NCBI GenBank assembly: GCA_921293015.1
Contig: OV121097.1
Span: 16,243,924 to 16,307,923 of the forward strand
Length of the DNA stretch: 64,000 nucleotides
Origin: Phorcus lineatus
Taxonomy: Eukaryota > Mollusca > Gastropoda > Trochida > Trochidae
Direction: 5' to 3'
Shown here: in pieces, positions 1 through 10,738 of the stretch
Numbering within the stretch: the stretch's first letter is position 1
How the letters are laid out: every line of letters begins with the position of its first letter
Program-made: the position numbers and the translations under genes
The notes under the pieces: model-generated
The model's input: the letters and a program-made list of their open reading frames with translations, nothing else
The model's database searches: none
Told to the model about the DNA's origin: nothing

Positions 1-689
1 CCTTTTTTCAAATACTGAAATAACAAAAAGGTGGTAAACTCAATGAAGAATGCGTTTGTCATACGTATCGGCGCTACAATTACTAGATTTCCGCTGTTTC
101 GCACTCGCGATGGGATTGCACTTGTTTCGGTACCTCATCGATCTGAAACGGCTTACGCCAATAAGCTGCTTCATCCAAAACTGTAAAACGGGCATAGAAA
201 TGAAAATCTTTGCAAATACGACAGGAAATATTCGTGTTAGTGATCAGATTTTTCGTGAAGAATAGTTAGTTCAGTTTAGTTGCCTTACAAAAATGAGACT
301 ATGACTTTAAGATAAATAGAGAAAACTGTAATATGTAATAGTTACGGCGTCTAACACGTACTTGTCATAATAAGAGATACATTTGCTACAGGTTAAGATT
401 CAACATTTTCACATGGAAATTGACATCCTTTTTACGTTCAATTGAGGGGCAATCGCAAATGAAAATATTATAAAATATTTGGGTTGAAAGGAACAATCTT
501 CTATCAGTGATAACAAATCTGCATGTACTGATGGCCAGTTTTAAAGACACTTTGACAATATGTAATATATAGGCAAATGTAAGAGGGGGCAGAAGCACGT
601 TTTCAAACAATTTTATTTCTTCAAATTTCCCCAATAATCATTTAGATTATGACAGAGGTATTAACTTTAAGGTCAAAGATCTAATTACT

Positions 690-860
690 CAACCCGGTCA
701 AGCGTATTCTTGAGGAAAAGCTTAAGTATGAAGCAAAAATCACTGGGGTAATTTATTTGTGAACACCTTTTAATCATTTGAGCTACGGAAATGGATTAGC
801 TTGGCTTATCTGAACATTGTACGTTCCTTTTAGAAACTGCTTTTTCGGATTATAAACCAT
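690..860 (+). repeat. Dispersed unclassified repeat, copy in gene A intron
   Basis: Contains AGTATGAAGCAAAAATCACT, a TTTTAATCATTTGAG-like segment, and a GTACGTTCCTTTTAGAAACT-like segment. Related copies lie near 4395-4480, 23505-23700, 55240-55330, 58725-58800, 62380-62480 and 63320-63440. No ORF or clear terminal repeats are visible. Confidence 0.5.
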
Positions 861-1082
861 TGACGAACTTGCTTTAAATACATATTAACTTTCGATGGAA
901 ATTTGCATCTTAATTTAAAGACCGAAAATGAAAGCATGTATAAAGCCATGCCTTTCGTAATTTTAGATAGCAATGTCCGTCGAATCAGCAAATCTGTTAA
1001 TAAAGAAATTGAATATCCATAAAATCGTGTACTTCAATGTCCGTCGCATTAGTATATTATTCGTGTATGTTCGTCCGATTTG

Positions 1083-1320
1083 AGGTGAGGTGAGGTGAGT
1101 TGGGGTTTAACGCCGCTTTCAAGATTATTTCACTTATATCGCGGCTGCTAGTATTATTGCAGGGAGAAAGCCCGCAACACTATTGTGGCTATGCATTGCG
1201 ATGAAACCTGCGAGCATCGGCTGGAACTAGCGAACCATGGGTGGTACTGCGCTGAATTTCAGTGTAGCATTGCACCCAAACCTGACTGCGTGTAGAACTG
1301 TTCTCTACTGCAGACAAAGT
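1083..1320 (+). mobile_element. SINE-like retroposon with perfect 13-bp target-site duplication
   Basis: The 238-bp insert is bracketed by TTCGTCCGATTTG at 1070-1082 and 1321-1333. It starts with (AGGTG)n-like sequence, then GAGTTGGGGTTTAACGCCGC. This is related to a short repeat I recall as widespread in molluscs. It is absent from the matching intron of gene B, so it arrived after the A/B duplication or was lost from B. A truncated relative lies at about 37649-37718. I do not see a clear tRNA head, so the SINE label is by size and target duplication. Confidence 0.75.
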
Positions 1321-1733
1321 TTCGTCCGATTTGTACATGATTGATGTTGACTATATGCAGATACATTCTGATATGTTCATGTCGTTTCGGTCGTCTCAAT
1401 CATTATAGATTTGTTTAGAGAAATTTGAAAAGATTGCTTTTCTATTGATTTGAAATAAAAACTAGTGCATATGACTCAAATCACTCCGATTCCGATTTGG
1501 AAAGTGGATGATTTTGTCTATGTCAAGCCAAACTACAGATAGAACATGGAACTGTAAGGATTACAATACCAATAGTTGATTTCTTTCTTTAAATTTCATT
1601 CGGATTTTTTCAAGTATCTTTTTTGAAAGATTTTTAAAAGAATAACTCACCAAAGTTTATGGGGAAACGAAGTTATAAAATGTTTGGCAAAATATACTGT
1701 GAAACCTATTCATTCGCCCTTCTATCCCAACAG

Positions 1734-3108
1734 GAACATCCCAATCGTTGATACTCTACAGGGACGGGGTCAAACTTCGCGAGATAGCTGTTGATAAGTA
1801 CTACAACTACGATAACCCAAAGCTACACGTGTAAGTACAATTTTATCAGATTAGGGTCATAATTTTGTTGCATTAAGTTACATAGAATATGGATCTCACA
1901 AGGTCCATTACGTCAAGCCGTCAAGCACTTTTAACGTCATAATCAGATTGACTTAAAGCGGTGAACTTCGACCAGTCCCTGAGAGCCTGGCCTATAGATA
2001 CACCAATGAAGAGTCCACTTATGTCTTAGCCTTTGGGGGAAGTATTTCAATTATGAAAATATGTAAATATCAGTAAAATACGTTTTTACGGTACCTTATG
2101 ACGAATACTATTTATAAATACATATTTTATTGTAGCTTTGACGAGCCTATAGAAGTGAGACCCGGGGACGAGCTGAAGACGACATGCGTCTACTCCTCGC
2201 TTGACAGAAACTTCACCACTCAATTCGGAGACGCCACATCAGATGAGATGTGTTTCTCCTTTATAACCTTCTACCCTCTTCAGAACCTTAAGAGATCTTT
2301 TGTGAGCAGCTACAAGTCCATAGGCAGCTGCCACATGAGGGACACAAACTACCAGGGCTGCAACATGAGAACATTTCCTGATCGCACGGATCCTGTCATC
2401 ACTCGGCACCTAACTGACGTCACGAGAGACTGTGTCCTGTTTGAGACATGCACCCAGAAATGTTATGACACAATCCAGGCTGCCAAACAGCATAGATGTT
2501 TAAAAGGAGATGTGTGGGATTTTCTCATCTACAGGATGTTTGGATCCATCGATGGCGTCAACTTTATACTACGTCTCCAGTCCTGTGCCTGTGGACTTCC
2601 ATCAGAAGCACCTCCAGCTCTGACGCCTATACCTGGATCGGAGTCTTCCTGCGACTGGCCTGGTCTCGTGAAAAGAACACCGACTCATCCTCTACTAAAT
2701 CTCTACAGCAATGTCAAGGCCAGATGTGTTGCCATCGGACTCTGCTTGAAGGAGTGCATTCCAGCAGTGATGGAGGCAAGGAGTCATCGATGTTTCCAGG
2801 GTTCTGAGTGGCACTATGGGCGAAGATACATGCATCAGAGCCTGGACTCTATTGCTTTGGAATTCCTTATGGACTTTGAGTCATGCAACTGTGAAATCTC
2901 GGCAATGCCAACAAACCCTGAAACTACAATCCCCGTGACCGCGACGGCAATGCCAACATACCCTGAAACTTCAACCCCCGTGACAGGGACGGCAATGCCA
3001 ACGTACCCTGAAACTACAACCCCCGTGACAGGGACGGCTGCCGTTGCTTCAAGTTTTGCCGGAATTTCGACAGTGGCAATGTTGTACACGTTTTTGCTTT
3101 TTTTCTAA
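1734..3108 (+). CDS. Gene A, 3' part: temptin/DBH-type copper monooxygenase-like protein (last two exons)
   Basis: Two terminal coding exons, 1734-1830 and 2136-3108 (stop TAA 3106-3108); the rest of the gene lies off the left edge. The first exon starts after CCCAACAG and ends before GTAAGT in phase 2. The second starts after TTATTGTAG. Together they encode most of the copper monooxygenase C domain, including SDEMC, whose Met matches the Cu_M methionine ligand (PHM Met314, family knowledge). Next come two copies of a cysteine module (C-x5-C-x3-C ... H-x-C ... S-C-x-C), a Thr/Pro-rich stalk of three 45-bp repeats, and a hydrophobic tail ending in FLLFF that suggests a GPI anchor. PHM's peptide-binding Asn316/Tyr318 positions are Phe here, so a peptidylglycine substrate is unlikely. 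The 97-nt exon is also 97 nt in genes B, C and D. The substrate is unknown. The start is not in the window. Confidence 0.85.
2136..3108 (+). CDS. Gene A terminal exon: Cu_M Met segment, doubled cysteine module, Thr/Pro stalk, hydrophobic tail
   Basis: One open exon of 973 nt. In genes C and D the same content is split by an intron after a Ser-Lys (SK) just before VLDNC; here there is no break. Cysteine module 1 runs roughly from RDCVLFETC to LQSCACG, and module 2 from ARCVAIGLC to FESCNCE, with the same cysteine spacing. C and D carry one module each. The stalk repeats are at 2905-2949, 2950-2994 and 2995-3039 (15 codons each, PETTTPVTGTA-like). Gene B keeps about one unit. An ATTAAA variant polyadenylation hexamer occurs near 3143, but no canonical AATAAA lies close by. 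Confidence 0.85.
2905..3039 (+). repeat. Coding minisatellite, three 45-bp units
   Basis: Three in-frame 45-bp units, each beginning ATGCCAACA and encoding a 15-residue Met-Pro-Thr-x-Pro-Glu-Thr... segment rich in Thr and Pro. It makes an extended, probably O-glycosylated stalk before the hydrophobic tail. Gene B has only one partial unit, so copy number changed after the duplication. Confidence 0.9.
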
Positions 3109-6103
3109 ATTTGGAAAATTTACAACAATTTAAGCTGCAAAAATTAAATTCCTTGAAACCTTTAAATCATAGTGTATAGTAATTATATGACCTATCAAAC
3201 ATTATCACCCCTTAGTTTTCTTTTATTAAACAGAACAGATTTCGAAATTAGGTTAACCCGCTCACCAATCGTTAAACAGTGTCTGGATTTCGATTGAAAA
3301 TATGATGAAAACCGTTTTTATTCTCACTATACTGAGGAATCAAAAGGTAATTTTCAGCAACAACTTCTTTTCGATAAAATAGCATCTTTGTCAACGTGTT
3401 ATATAATTAATCATCAATATTCTAATATAAAAAGTCACTTTAATCATAAGAGTAATTTACATGAATTCTAGCTTACCTGGTGTTTTTTAACATAAACACA
3501 ACAATGATAAATCTGAAGTAAACTAACAGGTATACTTAAACGGATGTTTCTTAACATTATTAAAATTCTTTTATCACTAACATTATTATATCCCGCCTAC
3601 TCAATAATCATTGTTCAAACATATCCTTTTAGCTATCCAATCAAATGAGAAGGGAGAGGAAAGCATTACATCCTCCTCCTGAATCTTAATAATAACCCTT
3701 TTTACTTTTTCACCACAAATAGACGAGATTAACCCGTTGTTTCGTGTTTTTATGTACGATGATAGCAGCTATGAACTGCTGGATTCGGCCAATACCTAGT
3801 TTAATCAATCCGACGAAAAACAATATTGACCTCGTACCGCTATAACAGGTATTCGCCTCATCACCAGTCCAAACTGGTAATTAATGTTACGCTAAGTCAA
3901 ATTCTCAGCACTGACTCTTCTAATTGGTTTTCCTTATTGACATATGATAATTGCCTTGTGGGTTCCTCTTTACAAGCAATCTTTCAAATTTAGGAACCTT
4001 TCAGCATGTAAAGCAGCCAGGATGGGTACCTTGTCGCATGTGAAAAAATGAATGAAAATCTACCAGGTAAAAAGGACGTTTTTCATACGGCGCAATGAAT
4101 CAGAAAAGAGAGTATTGATCCGGACGTCTTTTCAATGCACTAAGGTGATCGTGAGTCACTAAGGTCAACCTTAGTAAAGGTTGCTTTGTGCAAGTGGCCT
4201 CAGGGTTGTTGTTTGTATTGTATTGATATTTCGTAGTACATGTCATGTAATCAGATGTAGCAGATGAAAATCATTATTTCGTGCTTTTCATATATCTATC
4301 AAGGAATTCGGTTTTATTCCAGAAATTGTTCTCTGTGGTTGGTTACCTTGATGCCTTTTATTTTTCACTCTTTTTGAATGTTTTATATACATATTTGTAT
4401 GGTACGTTCGTTTTAAAACTGCTTTTTTAAATAAAAACATTGTCTTGCAGTTGAAACAATAAAAACGTGATTCTGCCACTTTAATGTGTAATTGCTCTTG
4501 ATTAAGTTTCGCTTTATGTACTTTAAGTATCTACTATGGATACCATAAAAACCAAATTACTACCTATCAAATGTCACCAATGAGAATATACACATCCTGT
4601 TGGTCATGCCTGCAAAAACTTCGTTGCATAAACTACACTTCTAACCATTGTTATGTATACCCGTCTCAGTTTACGTGTACTGTGTCAAACCTTTTGTATT
4701 TGTTGGGGTTTCTTTAGCTTAAATCCAAATTATTTTATAAGAAATACAATCCCATTCCGAATGTTTTGCTTCCTCACAGTACCGATAAAGTATCGCACCC
4801 TGATGAAAACGTTTGGTTGAATAATGCAATACTTATTTTACATTATACATTATTCATAATGTTTAATAGTTATAATTTGTCTTTAAAGACAAGGACTTAG
4901 AATTACCAGTGTTAAATATCCGTTGTGATAACGATGAGGCTCATTTCTATTAAGGACGCAGTCTCGCTTTAAGGAGACAAAATGTTATGAAATATTTCTA
5001 TTGCACTCTGAATTTGTTTATTTGAATAAATGTTCCAAACAGAAATAACTTGATAAACATTTTGTAATTTTTACATATCGTTTAAAGGTAAGCAGATTTT
5101 TGATTGAATCTTCATGGTTAAAGGCACTAGTGCACGCTTTTACGGTTTAAATTGGCTATTTTAAGGTTTACGAGGACTTATGCATTCACTTAAACTTTCT
5201 ATCGATGCAATGAAATACGAAACATTCTTTACAATTTACCTGCAATCAACAATGAAAACGTTAAGACAGGCGCTGTCGGTTTGGACATATAAAAATCTAT
5301 GGTTAGCTTTGCACAAAACGGATAAATTATTGACACTTGGAAACGGCTAAACTAGTATTGTGTGCAGCTATTGAATTTACCTAAACTCTGAACTGAGAAC
5401 AAATCATGAAATATGTTTTATGAAAGCAATGTTGTAAATTAACCGATTTGATAACACAGTATTAGCATTGTTATTAGATTGACCATAATGCTGCCGTTTC
5501 CGCTTTTCTGGGTATGAGCAAAATCTTAATATTTCCGATACCGTAGTTCATGCAGATTTAATGTAACGTAACATTAAATACTTCCGGCCTTTTAAAAATC
5601 CACTTTACTACCTGAATACGTAAATATTTGTTAAAGGACTTACGAGGTAGATTACTTGAGTGAGGATAGTGAGTAATATCGAGAAATATGCAGTATCTGT
5701 GCATTTGTTGTGTTTACGAAATATTGGCGTGCACTTGTGCGCTTAAACAATTGACACCGTAACATGTAACAACAATAACGACTTTTCTAAATAACCTTCA
5801 GACATCTGTTACTTCACAAATTCTTCTATTCGGCTGTATAGCTGTATAGATGAAATAAGGTATACGGTAGATTATCTGAGTCTGGGTCGTTAGAAATATA
5901 GACCTATCAAATATCTGTGCATTAATCCTATTTATGTAATATTGGTGTGCGCTAGTGCCTTTAACATGGTTAAAATATTACATGTATTTACCATATAAGA
6001 ATCTGTATTAACATTCAAATGTTACGCGTTATTTCGATTTGGTAATTTATCGTTTGTACATTCCCTTTAACAGCCACAAAAGTAGGTACATGTACATGTA
6101 TAC
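3109..6103. other. Intergenic region between gene A and the LTR retrotransposon
   Basis: No gene is seen; the short ORFs show no family signature. The first part (to about 3660) and a block near 4230-4400 are similar to sequence downstream of gene B (25045-25680 and 25830-26000), so the A/B duplication includes downstream flank. A block at about 4985-5120 resembles 45183-45325 upstream of gene D. A repeat with AAAGGCACTAGTGCACGC near 5120, and sequence near 5490-5600, has an inverted relative at about 26595-26760. Two diverged direct copies with ATCTGTGCATT...GCGTGCAC motifs lie near 5690-5750 and 5910-5970. Confidence 0.55.
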
Positions 6104-6292
6104 TGTTGTGTATTAACATTATCGTAGCGTAACAAAGCGTAACAATTGCGCCAAGCATCATTGAGTTATGCCCCTTGGCGAACTCTCTTCGCTGTAAGTC
6201 TAAAACAAGTGGAATAAAAAAGCACATGTTTTCAACCGCCATTTCCGTTGGTTGTCGTTAGACCCTTGTGTCATGACAGAACATATTTAACA
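6104..6292 (+). repeat. 5' LTR of the gypsy element
   Basis: 189 bp, TG...CA ends. It differs from the 3' LTR by two short gaps (together about 18 bp) and a few substitutions. A likely primer-binding site, TGGCGACGAGGAT, follows at 6294 after one spacer base. Confidence 0.93.
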
Positions 6293-6355
6293 CTGGCGAC
6301 GAGGATTTTTTAAGCGCCATTAGCTGTACAGAACCCGTTGTGAGTTGTCAGCATT

Positions 6356-7543
6356 ATGACGGCCATTGGAAACATTGAACCGTTCGACGAGGTGAGCAGT
6401 CAATGGGATGTTTACGTTGAGCGTGACAAGGCCTTTTTCGCTGCCAATGAAATTCATGAAAACCTTCAAGTAAATGGATTCCTTGCCATTATAGGGACAA
6501 AGACTTACACTTTATTGAGAAGTTTACTTTCACCTGTAAATCCAAACACGAAATCTTTGGAAGAGTTATGCACAGTTTTAACTGCCCATTATTCACCAAA
6601 ACCAGTGATAATATCTCAGAGGCATAGATTTCGTAACAGGAGACAGTTTTCAAATGAATCTGTCACTGACTATGTTGCTGTATTGAGGCAGTAAAGTGAA
6701 CATCGTGATTTTGGAGTAGGTTTGAACGACCAAATTCGGGATCAATTTGTTTGTGGTTTGACATCTGATGTAATACAAAAGAGATTACTCACTGAAGAAA
6801 CTCTTACTTTAGATAAGGCTTTGAAAATTGCAGTTTCTATGGATACAGCCGCAAGAGACACCCGTGAACTTCACAGTCAAGCCAGTGTGAACAAATTCTC
6901 CACATCAAAGCTTCGAAAGGGGAATTTTCCTAGATGCAAGAGTTGTGGTAAGACCAATCACTCTGACGCTAACTGTTGGTTTAAAAGGGCTGAATGCCAC
7001 ACATGTGGACGTAAGGGACATATCAGTTTTGTTTGTAAACAGGAGAGGAAAGATGGACGGAAACAGTTTGATTGGCATCGCAATAAGAGAAAATCTGGAT
7101 ACAATTCAAATCAGGGTACTTCTCATCACATGGATGCTGTGGATCAGATAACAGAAAAGATAGAGGAAATTGATAATCGTGATAGACACGAAGATGACGT
7201 TATTTGGATTTACCCCAAAGTTGAAAACAGACAGTTGAAAATGGAACTTGATACAGGGTCAAAGTTGTCAATCATCTCAGTCGATGATTTTGAAGAAACA
7301 TTTCCTGACGCCAAATTGTGGAAAGGAAACTTCATGATGAAGACGTTCACTGGTGAAATCATTGAACCAAAGGGAATCCTGGATGTTGAAGTTGACTACA
7401 AGGGTCAGAGAGAAAACTTGGAATTGTATGTGCTGAATGGAACTGGTCCGCCATTATTTGGACGTGCATGGTTGAGGAAAAATTCAGTTGGATTGGCCTG
7501 CCATATGACAGGTATCTGTAGCGCCAAGAGAAGCCAAGAGTGA
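6356..7543 (+). pseudogene. gag-protease region of the gypsy element (interrupted)
   Basis: The frame opens at ATG 6356 with a capsid-like region (SQWDVYVERDKAFFAAN). It is interrupted by TAA at 6692-6694 and continues in the same frame. Two CCHC zinc knuckles lie at about 6935-7040 (C-x2-C-x4-H-x4-C, then C-x2-C-x4-H-x4-C). The retropepsin active-site triad DTG is at 7250-7258, within ELDTGSKLSII. The frame ends at 7541-7543, just after a shift near 7480 relative to the pol frame. Family assignment is from these motifs; the gene is dead in this copy. Confidence 0.88.
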
Positions 7544-10247
7544 ATTACAGGAAATTCTACAGACATATGAGAGTGTCTTCAGTGGTGAGCTTGGAACAGT
7601 GAAGAATGTGAAAGCTTCTGTAGAAGTCATTGAAAATTCTACGCCAAAGTTTGTCAAGGCTCGTTCTGTGCCATATTCACTAAAAGAAAAGGTTGAAAAT
7701 GAAATTGACAGATTGGTCAATGAGAAGTGAATTGAACCAGTTGACTTTAGCGAATGGGCGACGCCAATAGTCCCCGTTATCAAGAAGAATGGATCGTTAA
7801 GTTGTGGAGACTTTAAAATGACATTACATCCTGCCTTGAAGAAAGTGGAATATCCCCTTCCAAGAATAGAAGACTTATTCTCAAATCTAGCTGGAGGGAA
7901 GAAATTCAGCAAGATAGACTTATCCAACGCCTACCAACAACTGTTAGTTGACGATAAATCCAAAAGATTGTTGGTTTTGAATACACACAAAGGACTTTTT
8001 CGATTTAACAGACTCCCATTTGGTATCACCACTGCACCAGCTCTCTTTCAACGCACTATGGATCAAATTTTGCAAGGTCTACCTGGTGTGCTATGCTACA
8101 TGGATGATCTTTTAGTGACAGGGAGAACATCGGCTGAAAATTTGAAAAAATTGAAGAATGTGCTACAGCGGTTGGAAGATTAGGGAGTCAAGGCAGCAAG
8201 AAACAAGTGTTTCTTTTTCCAAGATTCAGTGGAATATCTTGGGCACAAGATTGATGAGAAGGGACTGCACACTTCCTCAAATAAAGTGAACGCAATTGTC
8301 AATGCTCCTGCACCAGAGAATGTCAGTCAGCTGAGGAGTTTTCTTGGTTTGCTAAACTATTATGGCAAGTTTTTGCCAAACCTTTCTACCATGATCAAGC
8401 CCCTGAACAAGCTTCTTGAAAAGGACACTCCCTGGAAGTGGTCAGAGGAGGTCAATGCTGCTTTTCTCAAGCTAAATCCATGCTTGCGTCAGCTGACGTA
8501 CTTGTGCACTATGACCCTGAGCAGCCGGTCACCTTGGCCTGTGATGCGTCTCCCTATGGAGTTGGAGCAATTCTATCACATCTCACACCAGAAGGTGAAA
8601 AGCCAATTGCCTACATGTCTAGGACTCTGACAAAAACTGAAGAAAAGTATTCACAAATAGACAAGGAGGCCCTTGCTATTATCTTTGGGGTAAAGAAGTT
8701 TTCTCAGTATCTAATTGGAAGAAGTTTCAAGCTACTGACAGATCATCAACCTCTAACGAAGATTTTCGGTCCAAAGGTTGGAGTTCCTGTATTAGCAGCT
8801 GCTCGACTGCAGCGCTGGGCAGTGCTGCTATCAGCCTATGATTATGAAATAGTGTACAGAAACTCTCAGCGTCAAGCCAACGCCGATGGATTTTCTCGTC
8901 TCCCTGTGAAGCTACCTGCACAACCCGAGGAGCAGTTTGATGCAGCATATGTGTTCAACATGTCACAGATAGACCACCTGCCCCTGAAAGCAAGTCAGAT
9001 TGCAACTGAAACCAGGAGAGATATCACACTTTCCCGAGTGTTAGACTTCACACTCACAGGCTGGGTGAAACCAGCAGACCCAGACTTGATACCATTCTAC
9101 GCCCGTCAGCATGAACTTACAGTGCAACAAGGATGTGTCATGTGGGGCATGCGTGTCATTATTCCTGCCAAGTTGAGGGGAATGATTCTTGATGAACTAC
9201 ATTCAGGGCACCAAGGATGTGTTAAAATGAAAACTCTTGCTCGGAGTTACGTATGGTGGCCCAATCTTGATCACGACATTGAACAAATGGTTAAAAGTTG
9301 TGAATCCTGCATGGTTAACCAAAACTCACAAATTGTTGCTCCGCTTCATCCCTGGCAGGTACCTGAAAGCCCCTGGAAAAGGATACATGTTGATTTTGCT
9401 GGACCGATTGATAGCAAAATGCTGTTTGTTGCAGTTGACGCATTTAGTAAGTGGCCTGAAGTTGCAATAATGTCTTCTACAACTGCAGTAAAGACTATTG
9501 AAGTTCTGAGGGAAATGTTCTGCAAGTATGGGTTGCCTCAGCAACTTGTCAGCGACAACGGCCCCCAGTTTGTTGCTAATGAGTTCAAGACATTCATTGA
9601 AATGAATGGAATCGATCACGTTACGTCTGCACCCTACCATCCTGCCAGCAATGGATTAGCGGAACGGTTTGTACAAACACTAAAACGGGGTTTAAGAACT
9701 CAGAACAGAGATGTCAGTTTGCAGAAAAGGGTGTGTACCTTTCTCTTAATGTACCGAAACACACCCCATACCACGACAAAGGAAGTACCAGCACTAGCAA
9801 TAATGGGGCGTCGCCTGAGGTCACGACTTGACTTAATAAAACCATCACTGTCTACTACAGTTGAAAAAGCTCAACAGAGACAGATTCATGACAGAGGGAA
9901 AACAAAGTGAGGACTGAGGAATTTGGATTGGATCAATCCGTGCTGGCTAAGAACTATCGGCAAGGTGAAAAGTGGGTACCCGGTAGTGTTGTCAGGAAAA
10001 CGGGTCCAGTGTCATATGAGGTAAAGGTTGCACTGTGTGGAGAAGACATGCAGATCAAATTGTAACGTGTCAGAATCCAGAAGTTACCATGCCTACAGAT
10101 AACGGAATATCGGTGAGCATTCCAGAATCTCCAGAAGGGAGTCAACCTTGTCAGTCTGATGAGGTTCTGAGTGTGAAAGGTGACAGTGTTCCAGAACGAC
10201 GTTACCCTGTCCGGGAGAGGCGAGCTCCAGTTCGCCTTGACCTTTGA
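7485..10247 (+). pseudogene. pol region of the gypsy element: RT, RNase H, integrase (interrupted)
   Basis: Reverse transcriptase shows CGDFKMTLHP, DLSNAYQQL, LPFGITTAPALFQ and catalytic YMDD at 8097-8108. Stops fall at 7728-7730 and 8181-8183, and a shift lies near 8465. RNase H begins at ACDASPYGVGAIL (about 8532) and includes LTDHQPL. Integrase shows a zinc-binding H-x-H/C-x2-C region (ELHSGHQG ... CESCMVNQ), then D,D-E core motifs (HVDFAGPI, VSDNGPQF, NGLAERFVQ). After 9910 the frame shifts twice; the C-terminal tail with WRRHADQI and RRYPVRERRAP ends at 10247. At least seven lesions in the element make this copy non-functional. Confidence 0.9.
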
Positions 10248-10526
10248 ACTGTGTTGTCAGTGAACATTTATTGAAGTTCAATGAACAATTTTTCAGTTCC
10301 TTTTTTTTCTGGGATTACAGTTTTTTAATTGGTTAAAAGATAAAGTTAAGTTAAAGGATAATTTATTACTCCACAAAAGTGACATTTTCTGAGAGACTCT
10401 AAATGTTGTGGATTTACAAGTTTATTTTATATTGTAGTATTTTTATATTTAAGAGGGTTATCCTGTTAAGTATGAGTATTCGTATCAAGGTTGATATTAT
10501 TGTTTTTGTTATAGGTTGTGGGGAGA

Positions 10527-10733
10527 TGTTGTGTATTAACATTATCGTAGCGTAACAAAGCGTAACAATTGCGCCAAGCTTGATGAGTAGTCTGTCATTG
10601 AGTTATGCCCCTTGGCGAACTCTCTTCGCTGTAAGTCTAAATTAAACAAGTGGAATAAAAAAGCACATGTTTTCAACCGCCATTGCCGTTGGTTGTCGTT
10701 AGACCCTTGTGTCATGAAAGGACATATTTAACA
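10527..10733 (+). repeat. 3' LTR of the gypsy element
   Basis: 207 bp, TG...CA ends, preceded by the purine-rich GGTTGTGGGGAGA (10514-10526), a plausible polypurine tract. It contains a short segment (TGATGAGTAGTCTGT region) and ATTAAAC bases missing from the 5' LTR. Confidence 0.93.
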
Positions 10734-10738
10734 TATAC

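Larger units (their letters stand above)
1..1733 (+). other. Intron 7 of gene A (partial)
   Basis: No coding exon is recognisable. Much of it aligns by eye with intron 7 of gene B (about 23250-23958), e.g. the stretch with CACATGGAAATTGACATCC near 410 and CACATAGAAATTGACATCC near 23266. It carries a dispersed repeat (about 690-860) and a retroposon insertion (1083-1320). By comparison with B, the preceding coding exon should lie a few hundred bases left of the window. Confidence 0.65.
6104..10733 (+). mobile_element. Ty3/gypsy LTR retrotransposon, degenerate
   Basis: A 4.63-kb element flanked by a perfect 5-bp duplication TATAC (6099-6103 and 10734-10738). LTRs start TGTTGTGTATTAAC and end TTTAACA. 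Internal order is gag, protease, reverse transcriptase, RNase H, integrase, which is Ty3/gypsy order. No envelope-like frame is present. The coding region is broken by at least three in-frame stops (near 6692, 7728, 8181) and about four frameshifts (near 7480, 8465, 9910 and 10040), so it cannot be autonomous. Two CCHC knuckles and short (about 200 bp) LTRs would fit the Mag-like lineage, but that placement is tentative. Confidence 0.95.

Noticed and set aside
2835-3089. Open frame on the minus strand across the Thr/Pro repeats of gene A
   Set aside because: It is the antisense of a coding minisatellite; the repetitive peptide follows from the 45-bp repeat and has no family match.
7484-7927. 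147-codon minus-strand frame
   Set aside because: It lies wholly opposite the reverse transcriptase region and shows no domain of its own.
10035-10247. Separate small gene or envelope frame at the end of the gypsy element
   Set aside because: The motifs WRRHADQI and RRYPVRERRAP fit the C-terminal tail of the integrase polyprotein, displaced by frameshifts.
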